From Alicyclobacillus shizuokensis NBRC 103103 (lineage in GTDB: Bacteria; Bacillota; Bacilli; Alicyclobacillales; Alicyclobacillaceae), in assembly GCF_001552255.1 (NCBI RefSeq), contig NZ_BCQV01000024.1, positions 1 through 64,000 of the forward strand: 64,000 nucleotides of DNA, given 5' to 3'. Below, piece by piece: positions 42,526-51,678 of this stretch; position 1 is the stretch's first letter, and every line of letters begins with the position of its first letter. The notes under the pieces are model-generated. The model worked only from the letters and a program-made list of their open reading frames with translations, was not told the origin of the DNA and made no database searches. A program made the position numbers and the translations under genes.

Positions 42526-45183
42526 ATGAGCAAATGGGTATATCGATTCGATGATCCCGTTCATCCCGACAAGATGATCTTGGGCGGCAAAGGTGCCAAT
42601 CTGATGGAGATGACCCAGGCCGGACTGCCGGTGCCTCCGGGGTTCACCCTGACGACCGAGCTGTGCCCGGTCTATCGAGAGCACCACGACCTGCCGGAGG
42701 CCGTGTTTCGTGAAGTCGAGGCGGCGATTGCGTGGCTTGAGCAGCGTACCGGCAAGACGTTTGGCGATGCCGACAACCCGCTCCTGGTTTCCGTTCGCTC
42801 GGGTGCGCCCATCTCGATGCCGGGGATGATGGATACCATTCTCAACCTGGGCCTCAATCCGGAGACAGTGGAAGGATTGGCCCGGCGCACCCAGAACCGG
42901 CGGTTTGCCTTCGACTCGTACCGCCGCTTCATCCAGATGTTTGCCGACGTCGTCCTCGGTGTCCCCAACCATCGGTTTGAACAGCAGCTGGAGGCAGCCC
43001 GCCGACGGGCCCGAGTGCAAACAGATCAGGACCTCGGCGAGGAGACGTTGGCCGAGTTGGTCCAATCCTACCTGGACATCGTCGAGCGCGAAACCGGCCT
43101 GCCCTTTCCTCTGCATCCCCACCAACAGCTGCGCATGGCCATCTGCGCTGTGTACGCCTCGTGGGACAACGAGCGCGCAAAGGTGTATCGAAAGGTGAAC
43201 GGGATTCCCGACACCCTCGGCACCGCGGTCAATGTGCAGAGCATGGTGTTCGGCAACATGGGCGACGACTCCGGCACCGGCGTCGCGTTCACGCGTAACC
43301 CATCCACCGGCGAGCCGGGCGTCTTTGGCGAATACCTGATCAACGCCCAGGGAGAGGACGTTGTCGCCGGCATCCGCACGCCACAGCCGATTCACCGCCT
43401 GGCTGAACACATGCCGGCCGTCTTCGCCCAGTTCCTCAGCGTTTGCAACCAGTTGGAGGCGCACTTTCAGGACGTCCAGGACATCGAGTTTACCGTCGAG
43501 CGCGGGCGCCTGTATCTGCTGCAGACCCGCTCTGCCAAGCGCACTCCCGAGGCGGCGGTCCGCATCGCCGTCGACCTCGTGGAAGAGGGGCGGATCGACC
43601 GCAAGACCGCACTCAGCCGCATTCCTCCGACCACGCTCGGCCAGCTCCTGCATACACGGATGGATCCGTCCGCACCTGTCACCGACCTGGCCAAGGGCCT
43701 GCCTGCTTCGCCCGGCGTCGCCAGCGGGCGCATTGTCTTCACGGCAGATGACGCCGAGGCATGGGCGCGGCGCGGCGAAAAGGTTATTCTGGTGCGCAGC
43801 GAGACGACACCCGAGGACATCCACGGCATCCTGGCCGCAGAAGGCATCCTGACCAGCCGCGGCGGCATGACCAGCCATGCAGCCGTGGTCGCCCGGGGCA
43901 TGGGCAAGCCGTGCGTGTGCGGCTGCGACGCGCTGCGTGTGAACGAGCGCCAGCGGACGCTCGAAGTGGACGGCCGCGTGCTGGCCGAAGGCGACGTGTT
44001 GAGCATCGACGGCGCCAGCGGCCGGGTGCTGTTGGGCGAGGTGCCGCGCGTCGCCCCCAAGCTCTCATCCCATTTCGAAAAGTTGCTGGCCTGGGCGGAT
44101 GAAACGCGCCGATTGGGCGTACGCGCCAACGCTGACACGCCGGAGGACGCGCTGCGAGCCCGCGAATTGGGGGCGCAGGGCATCGGGCTGTGTCGCACCG
44201 AGCACATGTTCATGCATCCGGATCGGGTGCCGGTGGTGCAGGCGATGATCCTCGCATCCACCAAGGAAGATCGACAGCGCGCGCTGCAACAGCTGCTGCC
44301 CATGCAGGAGGAAGACTTTTACGGGATCCTCCGAGCGATGGACGGGCTGCCGGTTACCATTCGTCTGCTCGATCCGCCCCTGCACGAGTTCCTCCCCAAC
44401 CTGGAGCAACTCGCCGCTCGCCAAGCCGCCCTGCGCACGCGGCGCGAGATGAGTGACAAACAGGGAGTGGCGGAGTTGGAGCAGGAATTGGCGGAAGTCG
44501 AGCGCATGCTGGCCCAGGTGCGCGCACTGCATGAACTCAACCCGATGCTCGGCCATCGCGGCTGTCGGCTCGGCATCACCTTCCCGGAGGTGTACGAGAT
44601 GCAGGTGCGCGCCATTTATCAGGCGGCGGCTCGACTGACACAGGAGGGGCTGCAGCCGCGCCCGGAGGTGATGATCCCGCTGGTCGGCCACGTGGAGGAA
44701 CTGCGGCGCCTCAAGCGCCTGGTTGTGGACACTGCGCGGGCGGTGCAGGCGGAGACGGGTGTGGAGATACCGGTCAGCGTCGGGACGATGATCGAGGTGC
44801 CGCGCGCCGCTCTGACCGCAGACCGCATCGCCGAAGAGGCGGAATTTTTCTCTTTCGGGACAAACGACCTGACGCAGACCACCTTTGGCTTCAGCCGGGA
44901 TGATGCCGAGGGCAAATTCCTGCACCAGTACATGGAAGAGGGTATCCTCCCCCACAACCCATTTGCCGTCCTGGACGACGAGGGGGTCGGACAGTTGATA
45001 GCGATGGGTGTCGAGCGCGGACGCCGCACCAGAGCCGGCCTGAAGACCGGTGTGTGCGGGGAACACGGGGGCGATCCGTCCTCCATCCGCTTCTGCCACG
45101 CCGCCGGCCTGGACTATGTCAGCTGCTCCCCGTTCCGCGTCCCGGTGGCCCGGCTAGCCGCCGCCCAGGCGATGCTTGCGTAA
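42526..45183 (+). CDS. ppdK: Pyruvate, phosphate dikinase
   Basis: This full-length enzyme of 885 residues interconverts pyruvate + ATP + Pi and PEP + AMP + PPi. The N-terminal ATP-grasp domain starts at GGKGANLMEMTQAGLPVPPGF. The phosphohistidine is H451 in GGMTSHAAVVARGMGKPCVCG. The C-terminal PEP/pyruvate barrel contains FGTNDLTQTTFGFSRDDAEGKF and the catalytic C844 in GVCGEHGGDP. The start is an ATG about 10 bases after GGGGGG. It stands alone, without the PPDK regulatory kinase (DUF299). It probably serves gluconeogenesis during growth on acetyl-CoA- or pyruvate-yielding substrates. Confidence 0.97.
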   Translation: MSKWVYRFDDPVHPDKMILGGKGANLMEMTQAGLPVPPGFTLTTELCPVYREHHDLPEAVFREVEAAIAWLEQRTGKTFGDADNPLLVSVRSGAPISMPGMMDTILNLGLNPETVEGLARRTQNRRFAFDSYRRFIQMFADVVLGVPNHRFEQQLEAARRRARVQTDQDLGEETLAELVQSYLDIVERETGLPFPLHPHQQLRMAICAVYASWDNERAKVYRKVNGIPDTLGTAVNVQSMVFGNMGDDSGTGVAFTRNPSTGEPGVFGEYLINAQGEDVVAGIRTPQPIHRLAEHMPAVFAQFLSVCNQLEAHFQDVQDIEFTVERGRLYLLQTRSAKRTPEAAVRIAVDLVEEGRIDRKTALSRIPPTTLGQLLHTRMDPSAPVTDLAKGLPASPGVASGRIVFTADDAEAWARRGEKVILVRSETTPEDIHGILAAEGILTSRGGMTSHAAVVARGMGKPCVCGCDALRVNERQRTLEVDGRVLAEGDVLSIDGASGRVLLGEVPRVAPKLSSHFEKLLAWADETRRLGVRANADTPEDALRARELGAQGIGLCRTEHMFMHPDRVPVVQAMILASTKEDRQRALQQLLPMQEEDFYGILRAMDGLPVTIRLLDPPLHEFLPNLEQLAARQAALRTRREMSDKQGVAELEQELAEVERMLAQVRALHELNPMLGHRGCRLGITFPEVYEMQVRAIYQAAARLTQEGLQPRPEVMIPLVGHVEELRRLKRLVVDTARAVQAETGVEIPVSVGTMIEVPRAALTADRIAEEAEFFSFGTNDLTQTTFGFSRDDAEGKFLHQYMEEGILPHNPFAVLDDEGVGQLIAMGVERGRRTRAGLKTGVCGEHGGDPSSIRFCHAAGLDYVSCSPFRVPVARLAAAQAMLA

Positions 45184-45219
45184 GGTGTGCACCATCCTGT
45201 GCATTCCCATGAATGTTGA

Positions 45220-45254
45220 AAGGCGCCCGACGGCCGACCGCCGCCGGGCGCCTT
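45220..45254 (+). terminator. Terminator hairpin after ppdK
   Basis: AAGGCGCCCG and CGGGCGCCTT form a perfect 10-bp stem with a 15-base GC-rich loop, 36 bases after the ppdK stop. It is followed by CTGCAATTG, without a T-run. Confidence 0.55.
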
Positions 45255-45346
45255 CTGCAATTGACACCTCTGGTCGTGCGCGTATACAATTTTAAGACGA
45301 TTACCGATGGCGTGCGCAACCCAGAGCGCCTGCCTGGGCGAAGCGG

Positions 45347-45910
45347 GTGTTTAGAGTGGACAGTGGCAAACCGGCGGCTATCGACAAGACAATTGTCTTC
45401 ACCGGCTTCATGGGAGCCGGCAAGACGACCCTTGGCCGTGAAGTCGCGCACCGATTGGGACGCACCTTTGTCGATGTCGACGAGAAGATTGTACAAGATT
45501 TCGGCATGAGCATTCCCGACATCTTCAAGACGCACGGAGAGCCGGCTTTTCGCGCGCGTGAGCGGGAATTGGTGTTCCGCCACTGCGAAGCGTCGCGCAG
45601 TGTCCTCTCCCTGGGCGGTGGAGCGTTTCTCCAAGAGGACATCCGCGCGGCCTGCCTGCGCCACTGTATCGTCGTATACCTCGACATCGACTGGCACTAC
45701 TGGGTCAACGAGCGGTACCATCTTGTCGTCGACTCGCGTCCGCTGTTGCAGCAGCTTGATTTGGAGGAGATCCACCAGCTGTTTCAACGCCGCCGCGCCG
45801 TCTACCAAGCCTACCACACGTGCCTCAAATTGGATTATTCCACGGCAGACAGGGCGGTGGACCTGCTCCTGGAACTGATCTGCGAGCAAATGCTCACCCG
45901 GGCGTCCTAG
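45347..45910 (+). CDS. aroK: Shikimate kinase
   Basis: This is a 187-residue P-loop kinase. GFMGAGKTT is the Walker A motif, DVDEKI the shikimate-binding aspartates, FRARERE the conserved arginine region, SLGGGAF the GGG motif and SRPLL the lid-region arginine. These are the AroK/AroL landmarks. It phosphorylates shikimate in the aromatic amino-acid pathway. The start is not firm: GTG 45347 or GTG 45356, neither with a strong box. No other aro gene is near, so it may be a second copy or belong to quinate/shikimate use with the downstream AAHS transporter. Confidence 0.85.
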   Translation: MFRVDSGKPAAIDKTIVFTGFMGAGKTTLGREVAHRLGRTFVDVDEKIVQDFGMSIPDIFKTHGEPAFRARERELVFRHCEASRSVLSLGGGAFLQEDIRAACLRHCIVVYLDIDWHYWVNERYHLVVDSRPLLQQLDLEEIHQLFQRRRAVYQAYHTCLKLDYSTADRAVDLLLELICEQMLTRAS

Positions 45911-46010
45911 CGCATATTTTTCGGCGTCCTTGCTTTGCGTTGCATCTGCCTGCGCATGGAGCCGGGAGATGGCTCGGCGAGTGTTCGGATTTCCCAGGGA
46001 GGTCGATAGC

Positions 46011-47264
46011 ATGTCCAGTTCAAGCCACGTCTCGCAGGCCCCCATCCCTACCTCACAACACACACGCGGCAACAGTATGAAAGCGCTTGTGTCCATCGGT
46101 CTGGCCTGGGCGTTCGACGCCATGGACTTTTCGATTCTGACCTTTGTCCTCACCGACATCATGAAAGACTACGGCGTCGCGCTGACCTTGGCCGCCGGCG
46201 TTTCCTCCGCCACGACATTCGCCCGGTTGGGCGGCGGACTGCTGGGAGGACTGATGGGCGACGCCTGGGGGCGGAAGATCAGCTTGGTTCTTTCCATCGT
46301 ATGGTTCAGTGTGTTTGAATTCTTGACCGGATTTTCCTTGGGATTTACCATCCTGTACATCGTTCGCATCCTGTATGGCATCGGCATGGGCGCCATGTAC
46401 GCCAACGGTACGCCGATGTTGATGGAAATGGTACCGGCCAAATGGCGCGGATTCGCCTCCGGGCTGATGCAATCGGGGTTCTCATTCGGTTACATTTTCG
46501 CCGCCATCATCTACCGGGTTTGGTATGGCGATCTCGGTTGGCACGCGATATTTTGGATTGCCTGCATCCCGGCTCTTCTGGTAGCCATCTACATATGGGC
46601 GCAACTGCCCGAATCGTCGCGTTGGCAGACGGAGCGCAGGGACAGCCGCGCACACGCCGTGCCGGTCTCCCATCTGTTTTCTGGAGGGCAAACCTGGAGC
46701 ACCGTGCACGCCGCCATCATCGCCCTGGTCGCGTTTGCCATCACATACCCCATCAACGTGTTCTACGCGACCCTGCTCAAGACAGGCGGCCATTTCAATC
46801 CTGAGGTGGTGGCGGACACCATCATCATCCTGAACGTCGCCGGCATTGTGGGAAACCTCCTGGGCGGATGGGTGTCGGACCTGATTGGTCGACGCTGGAC
46901 CATCATCTTGTCCTCGCTCGGCACCATCGCCTGCTCCTTTGTCTTCCAGTCCATCGCGACCGATTGGGAACGAAACGTGTTTACCTTCCTGATTGGATTG
47001 TTCTCCATCGGAGGCGTGTGGGCCGCCATTCCAACCTACCTGGCCGAACATTTCCGGACGACGATCCGCTCGACCGGCCAAGGCACGACTTATCATTTTG
47101 GCGCCGCCGTCGGCGGAGCCGTCATCCCGCTCATTGTCTCGTCTATCGCGCCCGACGTCGGTGGACTAGGACACGCAATGACCTATGCGGTGGCCATCGC
47201 CTCGGCCGTGATGGTCATCCTGGTGCTATTGTGGGGGGAATCGAAGGGAACCGAGTTACGCTGA
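46011..47264 (+). CDS. MFS transporter, aromatic acid:H+ symporter-like
   Basis: This is a 417-residue MFS carrier with 12 predicted helices. The first helix carries the AAHS-type signature WAFDAMDFSILTFVLTDIM. Motif A is GGLMGDAWGRKISL and its second-half copy GGWVSDLIGRRW. The family imports aromatic acids, shikimate-like acids, lactate or sialic acid. ATG 46011 follows AGGGAGG by seven bases. It follows the shikimate kinase by 100 bases in the same direction, so uptake of shikimate or quinate feeding that kinase is a reasonable but unproven idea. Confidence 0.82.
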   Translation: MSSSSHVSQAPIPTSQHTRGNSMKALVSIGLAWAFDAMDFSILTFVLTDIMKDYGVALTLAAGVSSATTFARLGGGLLGGLMGDAWGRKISLVLSIVWFSVFEFLTGFSLGFTILYIVRILYGIGMGAMYANGTPMLMEMVPAKWRGFASGLMQSGFSFGYIFAAIIYRVWYGDLGWHAIFWIACIPALLVAIYIWAQLPESSRWQTERRDSRAHAVPVSHLFSGGQTWSTVHAAIIALVAFAITYPINVFYATLLKTGGHFNPEVVADTIIILNVAGIVGNLLGGWVSDLIGRRWTIILSSLGTIACSFVFQSIATDWERNVFTFLIGLFSIGGVWAAIPTYLAEHFRTTIRSTGQGTTYHFGAAVGGAVIPLIVSSIAPDVGGLGHAMTYAVAIASAVMVILVLLWGESKGTELR

Positions 47265-47351
47265 CACTAGGCGGTCCCAAGCTTGAACCGAGTTTCGCTG
47301 GCGGCCTGGAAGTGATCCAGGAAAGCGGTGGACTCCAAGCCTGTCCTCATT

Positions 47352-47734
47352 CTATCCAGTGTGGCGATGTGTGTCCAGACCCAGCGGTCGATCAAACACG
47401 TAGACGGTCATAGCGGTGTCCGATCCCACGTCAAAATCGCAGTACAGCTGTACCAGCTTCGCGCCCACTGTGTCCTCGACCTCTTTGCGCACCGCCTCAT
47501 CCTTGTAGATCTGCTTGACGAAGGTGGTGCGCAGTTCGTGCACAATGCGCGGTCCTTCTGCGGTTTTCGCCACAAACTTTTGCATACCCGTCAAAGTCCC
47601 TCTCATCTCACAGATGGCCCACGAACCGAGAAAGCGGGTGGTAATCTGCTCCGGTCCCTTTCGGTATGCTTTTTTCGCACCTCGCGCACCAGGTTGTTGA
47701 AATCGTGCACCACTTGCGCGGTGTCCACGGCCAT
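47352..47734 (-). CDS. DUF2294-family protein, requires a -1 frameshift
   Basis: The gene is split over two frames. From ATG 47734 (or GTG 47728, six bases after AAGGGGG) the first frame gives MAVDTAQVVHDFNNLVREVRKK. It then reaches A-AAA-AAG at 47669-47675. Continuing in that frame ends after about 20 unrelated residues. A slip of -1 after the AAG leads into AYRKGPEQIT... and the full DUF2294 domain (CEMRGTLTGMQKFVAKTAEG, RIVHELRTTF, VYVFDRP) to the stop at 47352. DUF2294 proteins are small (about 115-120 residues), of unknown function, common in Bacillota. Either the A6 tract has lost one base (mutation or sequencing error), or expression uses programmed frameshifting. It lies downstream of the aminotransferase-permease-amidase operon. 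Confidence 0.7.
47669..47675 (-). other. Slippery heptamer A-AAA-AAG
   Basis: On the minus strand A-AAA-AAG is in the correct zero-frame register (CGA-AAA-AAG) for a -1 shift, the same heptamer as in E. coli dnaX. The shift joins the two halves of the DUF2294 gene exactly. I did not find a clear stimulating hairpin downstream. Confidence 0.5.
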
Positions 47735-47836
47735 CCCCCTTGTGCACGCCCATCCCTTGGTCGAAACTGGATTCTATATTACCCCCCGCACCCGTTCTGG
47801 TTCAATCCAGCGTCCCGACGAAGCTGCGGGCGGCAC

Positions 47837-48685
47837 TTACTCGGACGATGTCAACCGACCATACAGATCCGGCCGCCGGTGCGCCCGGTAATCCAGCGCC
47901 GCATCCAGTTCCCGGCACAGACTCACCTCGATGTCGGCAACGACCACCCCTTCCTCGGACCGCGCTTCCACCAGCCAGCGGCCGAGCGGATCGACCACGC
48001 CGGATCCACCGCAAAAATGGATACCGCGTTCTTCCCCGACGCGGTTGCTGTAGATGACAAACAGGTTATTCTCCATCGCCCGCGCGGCGGCGAATACGTG
48101 ATGGAAATCGCCGTAGGGGTGCATGTTGTTGCTGGGACAGATTATGAAATTGGTCCGTTGCAGCCCGAGGATTCGCGCTGCCTCGGGAAATTCCAGGTCG
48201 TAGCACACAAGCAGCCCAACGCGCCCCCAGGGCGTATCCCAGACCGGCATCGTGAGCCCGGCGGCAAACGTGGCCGGCTCCTCTCCGAACAGGTGCACCT
48301 TGGCATACGTGGCGACGACACCTTGTCCGTTGACGATGGAGACCGCGTTGTACAGAGACGGCTGGGAGCGGATGGGCTGACCGCCCACGTCGGCCGTCGG
48401 CCAATCCAAGTTGTCAGCGTGATACGACGGGTGGCCCACCACCACCCATACGCCGGCCTCGCCGGCCGCCCGGCGCACCTGGTCCAGCCAGTCCTGCACG
48501 TCATCCGGGCTGGGGCGGCCTGGCCACAATTCGGGTACATACCCGGTCACGTATAACTCCGGGAATACCACCCAGTCCGCACCGAGTCCGTCGCGCCCGG
48601 CCTGGTGAACCCAGCGGCGCAGCGCGGCCAGATTGTCAGCCGACCGGCCGGGCACCGGTGCTGCCTGTATCAGAGCCACCCGCAC
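47837..48685 (-). CDS. Nitrilase-family amidase, 5-aminovaleramidase (DavA)-like
   Basis: This 282-residue C-N hydrolase has glutamate in VVFPELYVTGY, lysine in YAKVHLFGEE and cysteine in LVCYDLEFPEAAR. The stretch HLFGE...FAAGLTMPVWDT and CGGSGVVDPLG follow the DavA pattern of Pseudomonas lysine catabolism, which hydrolyses 5-aminovaleramide to 5-aminovalerate. An omega-amidase or carbamoylputrescine-type role is possible. The GTG start follows AAGGGGGG. It lies 27 bases after the permease and in one operon with a GabT/DavT aminotransferase, which would take the resulting amino acid. Confidence 0.82.
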   Translation of the reverse strand: MRVALIQAAPVPGRSADNLAALRRWVHQAGRDGLGADWVVFPELYVTGYVPELWPGRPSPDDVQDWLDQVRRAAGEAGVWVVVGHPSYHADNLDWPTADVGGQPIRSQPSLYNAVSIVNGQGVVATYAKVHLFGEEPATFAAGLTMPVWDTPWGRVGLLVCYDLEFPEAARILGLQRTNFIICPSNNMHPYGDFHHVFAAARAMENNLFVIYSNRVGEERGIHFCGGSGVVDPLGRWLVEARSEEGVVVADIEVSLCRELDAALDYRAHRRPDLYGRLTSSE

Positions 48686-48712
48686 TCCAATCCCCCCTTG
48701 TGCCTGCTCGTC

Positions 48713-50059
48713 TCAACCATCCATGGCGGTCCAATCGTCCAATCGCATCTCCGGCGGCGCCACGCGGAACCCGCGCGTCAACACCGTGAGGTAAATCAGC
48801 CCCACGACCAGCCAAATGGCGCCCAAAATCATCGCGTTCCGGTCCAGATTCAGCCACAGCCAGGCGTCGAAGCCAAAGCCAATCAGCGGTAGCAATCCGT
48901 AGAGAATGGCGCCCCATCCGCCGCGCAAACGCTGCTGGACAAAGTAGTGAACGATCACCGCCAGGTTGACGAATGCGAACGCCGTGAAAGCGCCAAAATT
49001 GATGAACGAGGTCGACGTTTCGACGCTGAAGAACAGCGCCAGCAAACCAAAGAGCCCAACCAGCAGGATGTTCAAATCCGGCGTGCGAAAGCGCGCATGG
49101 ATGCGGCCAAAAAAGCGGCGCGGCAACACCTTGTCGCGGCCCATCGCGTACAGCAGGCGTGCGGCGCTGGCCTGGGCGGAAATACCGGAGGAAAGCTGGG
49201 CGATGATGAGCCCCGCCGTGAACACGGCCGTGAACAGGTTGCCGCCAATCTGCCGGGCAATCTCGACCGCCCCCGCGTCGGCATTCGCAAACTTGGTGTA
49301 ATCCGGATACACCAGCTGCGTAAAGTACGTCGCGGCGATGAAAATCACTCCGCCTATCAGGACAATCAGCATAATGGCGCGCGGCACCGTGGGCTCCGGA
49401 CGGATCGTCTCCTCAGTCATGGTGGTGACGGCATCGAAACCGAGAAAGGAATAACAGGCAATGCTGGCACCCGCCATGATGAAGCCAAACTGGACGTGCG
49501 GATTCACAAAGGGCTGCGCCGACAGAAGACGGCCCGCCCCCATTCCGTGCGCAACATCCCGGATACTGAGGGCCAGGAAAATCGCAATCACTAAGAACTG
49601 GAACATCATCAACAGCAGGTTGACATTGGTGCTGACGCGGATGCCGACCACATTGATAATCGTCGTGACGACAATGAACAGCACAATCCAAATCCACGTC
49701 GGGACGCCGGGCAGCACGGCGTTCAAGTAGACGCCGCCAATCAACCAGATGACCATGGGCAGGAAAAAGTAGTCCAGCAGGGTTACCCAGCCGATGACAA
49801 AACCAAGATGCGAACCCATGGTCCGCCGAACGTACGTGTACGCCGAGCCAGAAATCGGATACGCTTTCGCCATTCGCCCGTAGCTGTACGCGGTGAACAG
49901 CATCGCTACGGAAGCGATGATATAAGCCGTAACCGCCGACCCGTGCGTGGTCTGGTCCATGACGCCAAAGGTGCCGAAAACAATCATAGGGGCCATGTAG
50001 GCCAGTCCGAACAACACCAGCGGATAGAGGGTCAGCGTGCGCCGCAACCCATGCTCCAT
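48713..50059 (-). CDS. APC-family amino acid/polyamine permease
   Basis: This is a 448-residue permease of the amino acid-polyamine-organocation superfamily with about 12 helices. Helix 1 has LYPLVLFGLAYMAPMIVFGTFG, helix 6 has SIACYSFLGFDAVTTMTEET, and LSSGISAQASAARLLYAMGRD follows. It is most like putrescine (PuuP) and GABA importers. The ATG follows GGAGGAG. It lies 16 bases after the aminotransferase gene, so it probably imports the amine, GABA or aminovaleramide consumed by the operon. Confidence 0.87.
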   Translation of the reverse strand: MEHGLRRTLTLYPLVLFGLAYMAPMIVFGTFGVMDQTTHGSAVTAYIIASVAMLFTAYSYGRMAKAYPISGSAYTYVRRTMGSHLGFVIGWVTLLDYFFLPMVIWLIGGVYLNAVLPGVPTWIWIVLFIVVTTIINVVGIRVSTNVNLLLMMFQFLVIAIFLALSIRDVAHGMGAGRLLSAQPFVNPHVQFGFIMAGASIACYSFLGFDAVTTMTEETIRPEPTVPRAIMLIVLIGGVIFIAATYFTQLVYPDYTKFANADAGAVEIARQIGGNLFTAVFTAGLIIAQLSSGISAQASAARLLYAMGRDKVLPRRFFGRIHARFRTPDLNILLVGLFGLLALFFSVETSTSFINFGAFTAFAFVNLAVIVHYFVQQRLRGGWGAILYGLLPLIGFGFDAWLWLNLDRNAMILGAIWLVVGLIYLTVLTRGFRVAPPEMRLDDWTAMDG

Positions 50060-50075
50060 CTAGGCATCTCCTCCG

Positions 50076-51413
50076 TTAACCATGCAGCGCCCGGACCGCG
50101 CCAAGAATGGCTCGCTTTAGGCGATCCAGTCCGTCCACAAGCTCTTCGTCCTGGATGACAAGCGGGCTCAACATGCGAATGACGTTGTTGTAGACCCCCG
50201 CCTTGATGGTCAGCAACCGCTCCTCCAGACAGCGGCGCGAGATCTCCGCCACCAGCTCCGGATAAGGGGCCTTGTCGGCTCCACGGACAAACTCGACGGC
50301 GACCATGGCGCCTTGTCCGCGCACCTCGCCGATGTACGGAACCTCCCTCTGCAGCTCCCGCAGGCGGGCCATGCTGATTTCGCCAATCCTGCGAGCCCGT
50401 GCGGGCAAGTCGTCGCGCTCCATGATTTCAATCACCTTGAGCGCGGCCGCCGCCGCCACCGGATTGCCGCCATACGTCCCACCGAGTCCGCCGACCTCCG
50501 TCGAGTCGAGGATCTCCGCACGGCCAACGACGGCGGAGATGGGCAGTCCCGCGCCCATCGACTTGGCCATCGTGATGACGTCCGGATTGAGCCCGGGATA
50601 GTGCTCGGTGGCAAACAGCCGGCCCGTGCGGGCAAACCCGGTCTGCACCTCGTCGACGATGAAAACGATGCCATGCTCGCGGCACAAGCGGCGCAGCTCG
50701 TACAGGAAAGCGGCCGGTGGGACGATGAATCCACCCTCGCCCTGCACAGGCTCGAGAATGACCGCCGCGACATTGTTGGCGTCGACGTACATGTCAAAGG
50801 CGCGTTTGACCATGGCCACACTCTCGTCGACAAACTCCTCCTCGCTCTGCCCCTCCGGACGGCGATACGGGTTGGGATAAGGCAGGCGGTAGACTTCCGG
50901 AACAAACGGACCAAAGCCAGCTTTGTACGGGTGCACCTTGCTCGTCAGCGCCAAGGTGAAGTTGGTGCGTCCATGAAACGCCTGTTCAAATGCAATGACG
51001 GCCGACCGGCCCGTGTAGCTCCGGGCCACCTTGACCGCGTTCTCCACGGCCTCGGCGCCGCTGTTTAGCAGCAGCGCTTTCTTCGATCCGGTAATTGGAG
51101 TGATTTCGCACAGCTTCTTCGCTAACTCCAGGTAGGGTTGGTTGAGGGTGACATGCACGCAGGTGTGAAACAGTTTGGCAGCCTGCTCCTGCACCACCTG
51201 CACGACCTCCGGGTGCGCGCTGCCGATGTTCAAGCAGCCGATGCCTCCGGCGAAATCCAGGTACTCATTGCCAGCGTCATCCCACATGCGGGCGCCCTCA
51301 CCGCGGACGATGCAAACCGGGTTCTGCACGCTCACGCCGTTGGGGATGTAGCGACGGTACGAGGCCTCGGCAGGGGCGTCGGTCTTGACAGGGGTTGATC
51401 CGGATACACTCAC
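50076..51413 (-). CDS. gabT: 4-aminobutyrate/5-aminovalerate aminotransferase
   Basis: This 445-residue class III aminotransferase has LLLNSGAEAVENAVKVAR, FIVDEVQTGFARTGRLFA (PLP aspartate) and VITMAKSMGAGLPISAVVGR (PLP lysine). Its length and motifs match GabT/DavT, which transfer the amino group of GABA or 5-aminovalerate to 2-oxoglutarate. The GTG start follows AGGAGG by eight bases. It is the first gene of the operon, with a sigma-54 type promoter about 55 bases upstream and a divergent sigma-54 activator gene. Confidence 0.93.
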   Translation of the reverse strand: MSVSGSTPVKTDAPAEASYRRYIPNGVSVQNPVCIVRGEGARMWDDAGNEYLDFAGGIGCLNIGSAHPEVVQVVQEQAAKLFHTCVHVTLNQPYLELAKKLCEITPITGSKKALLLNSGAEAVENAVKVARSYTGRSAVIAFEQAFHGRTNFTLALTSKVHPYKAGFGPFVPEVYRLPYPNPYRRPEGQSEEEFVDESVAMVKRAFDMYVDANNVAAVILEPVQGEGGFIVPPAAFLYELRRLCREHGIVFIVDEVQTGFARTGRLFATEHYPGLNPDVITMAKSMGAGLPISAVVGRAEILDSTEVGGLGGTYGGNPVAAAAALKVIEIMERDDLPARARRIGEISMARLRELQREVPYIGEVRGQGAMVAVEFVRGADKAPYPELVAEISRRCLEERLLTIKAGVYNNVIRMLSPLVIQDEELVDGLDRLKRAILGAVRALHG

Positions 51414-51468
51414 GATGCATTCCTCCTAAGTAGCCTAAGTATCCTATCTTTCGTACCTCTTGGTAAAC

Positions 51469-51483
51469 GCAAAAATCATGCCA
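51469..51483 (-). promoter_or_regulatory. Sigma-54 (-24/-12) promoter of the gabT operon
   Basis: On the minus strand TGGCATG-ATTT-TTGC matches TGGCACG-N4-TTGC with one mismatch, and GG and GC are at the exact 12-base spacing. The -12 element lies about 55 bases before the gabT start codon. The divergently encoded enhancer-binding protein is the obvious activator. Confidence 0.75.
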
Positions 51484-51662
51484 ACGTTGCACCGAATCTC
51501 CCATGGTAACGCGGTTGGCCTGCAACCGGAAGCAAGAAGCCACAAGTGATGCCGGAACCTCACCCAGGCTGCCCGCTGTCCTCTGGGGCGGCGACGCCTC
51601 GCCAGAGACCAGATGCATACAACCCGACTTGCTTTCGCTGCAGAGATGGTTCATATTTTGAT

Positions 51663-51678
51663 GCAAATATGCATTTGC
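51663..51678. promoter_or_regulatory. Possible enhancer (UAS) for the sigma-54 activator
   Basis: GCAAAT-ATGC-ATTTGC is an inverted repeat with 6-base arms, about 185 bases upstream of the -24/-12 promoter, the normal range for enhancer-binding proteins. Related ATGCA/TGCAT copies lie nearby at about 51613 and 51691. It also lies just before the activator gene, allowing autoregulation. Confidence 0.45.

Noticed and set aside
42463-43878. 471-codon minus-strand open frame opposite ppdK
   Set aside because: It is antisense to the ATP-grasp half of pyruvate phosphate dikinase, with no family match by eye.
46077-46090. cre-like TGAAAGCGCTTGTG in the AAHS transporter gene
   Set aside because: It lies inside the coding sequence, 66 bases after the start, and its second half fits poorly. 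The string is explained by codons for Met-Lys-Ala-Leu.
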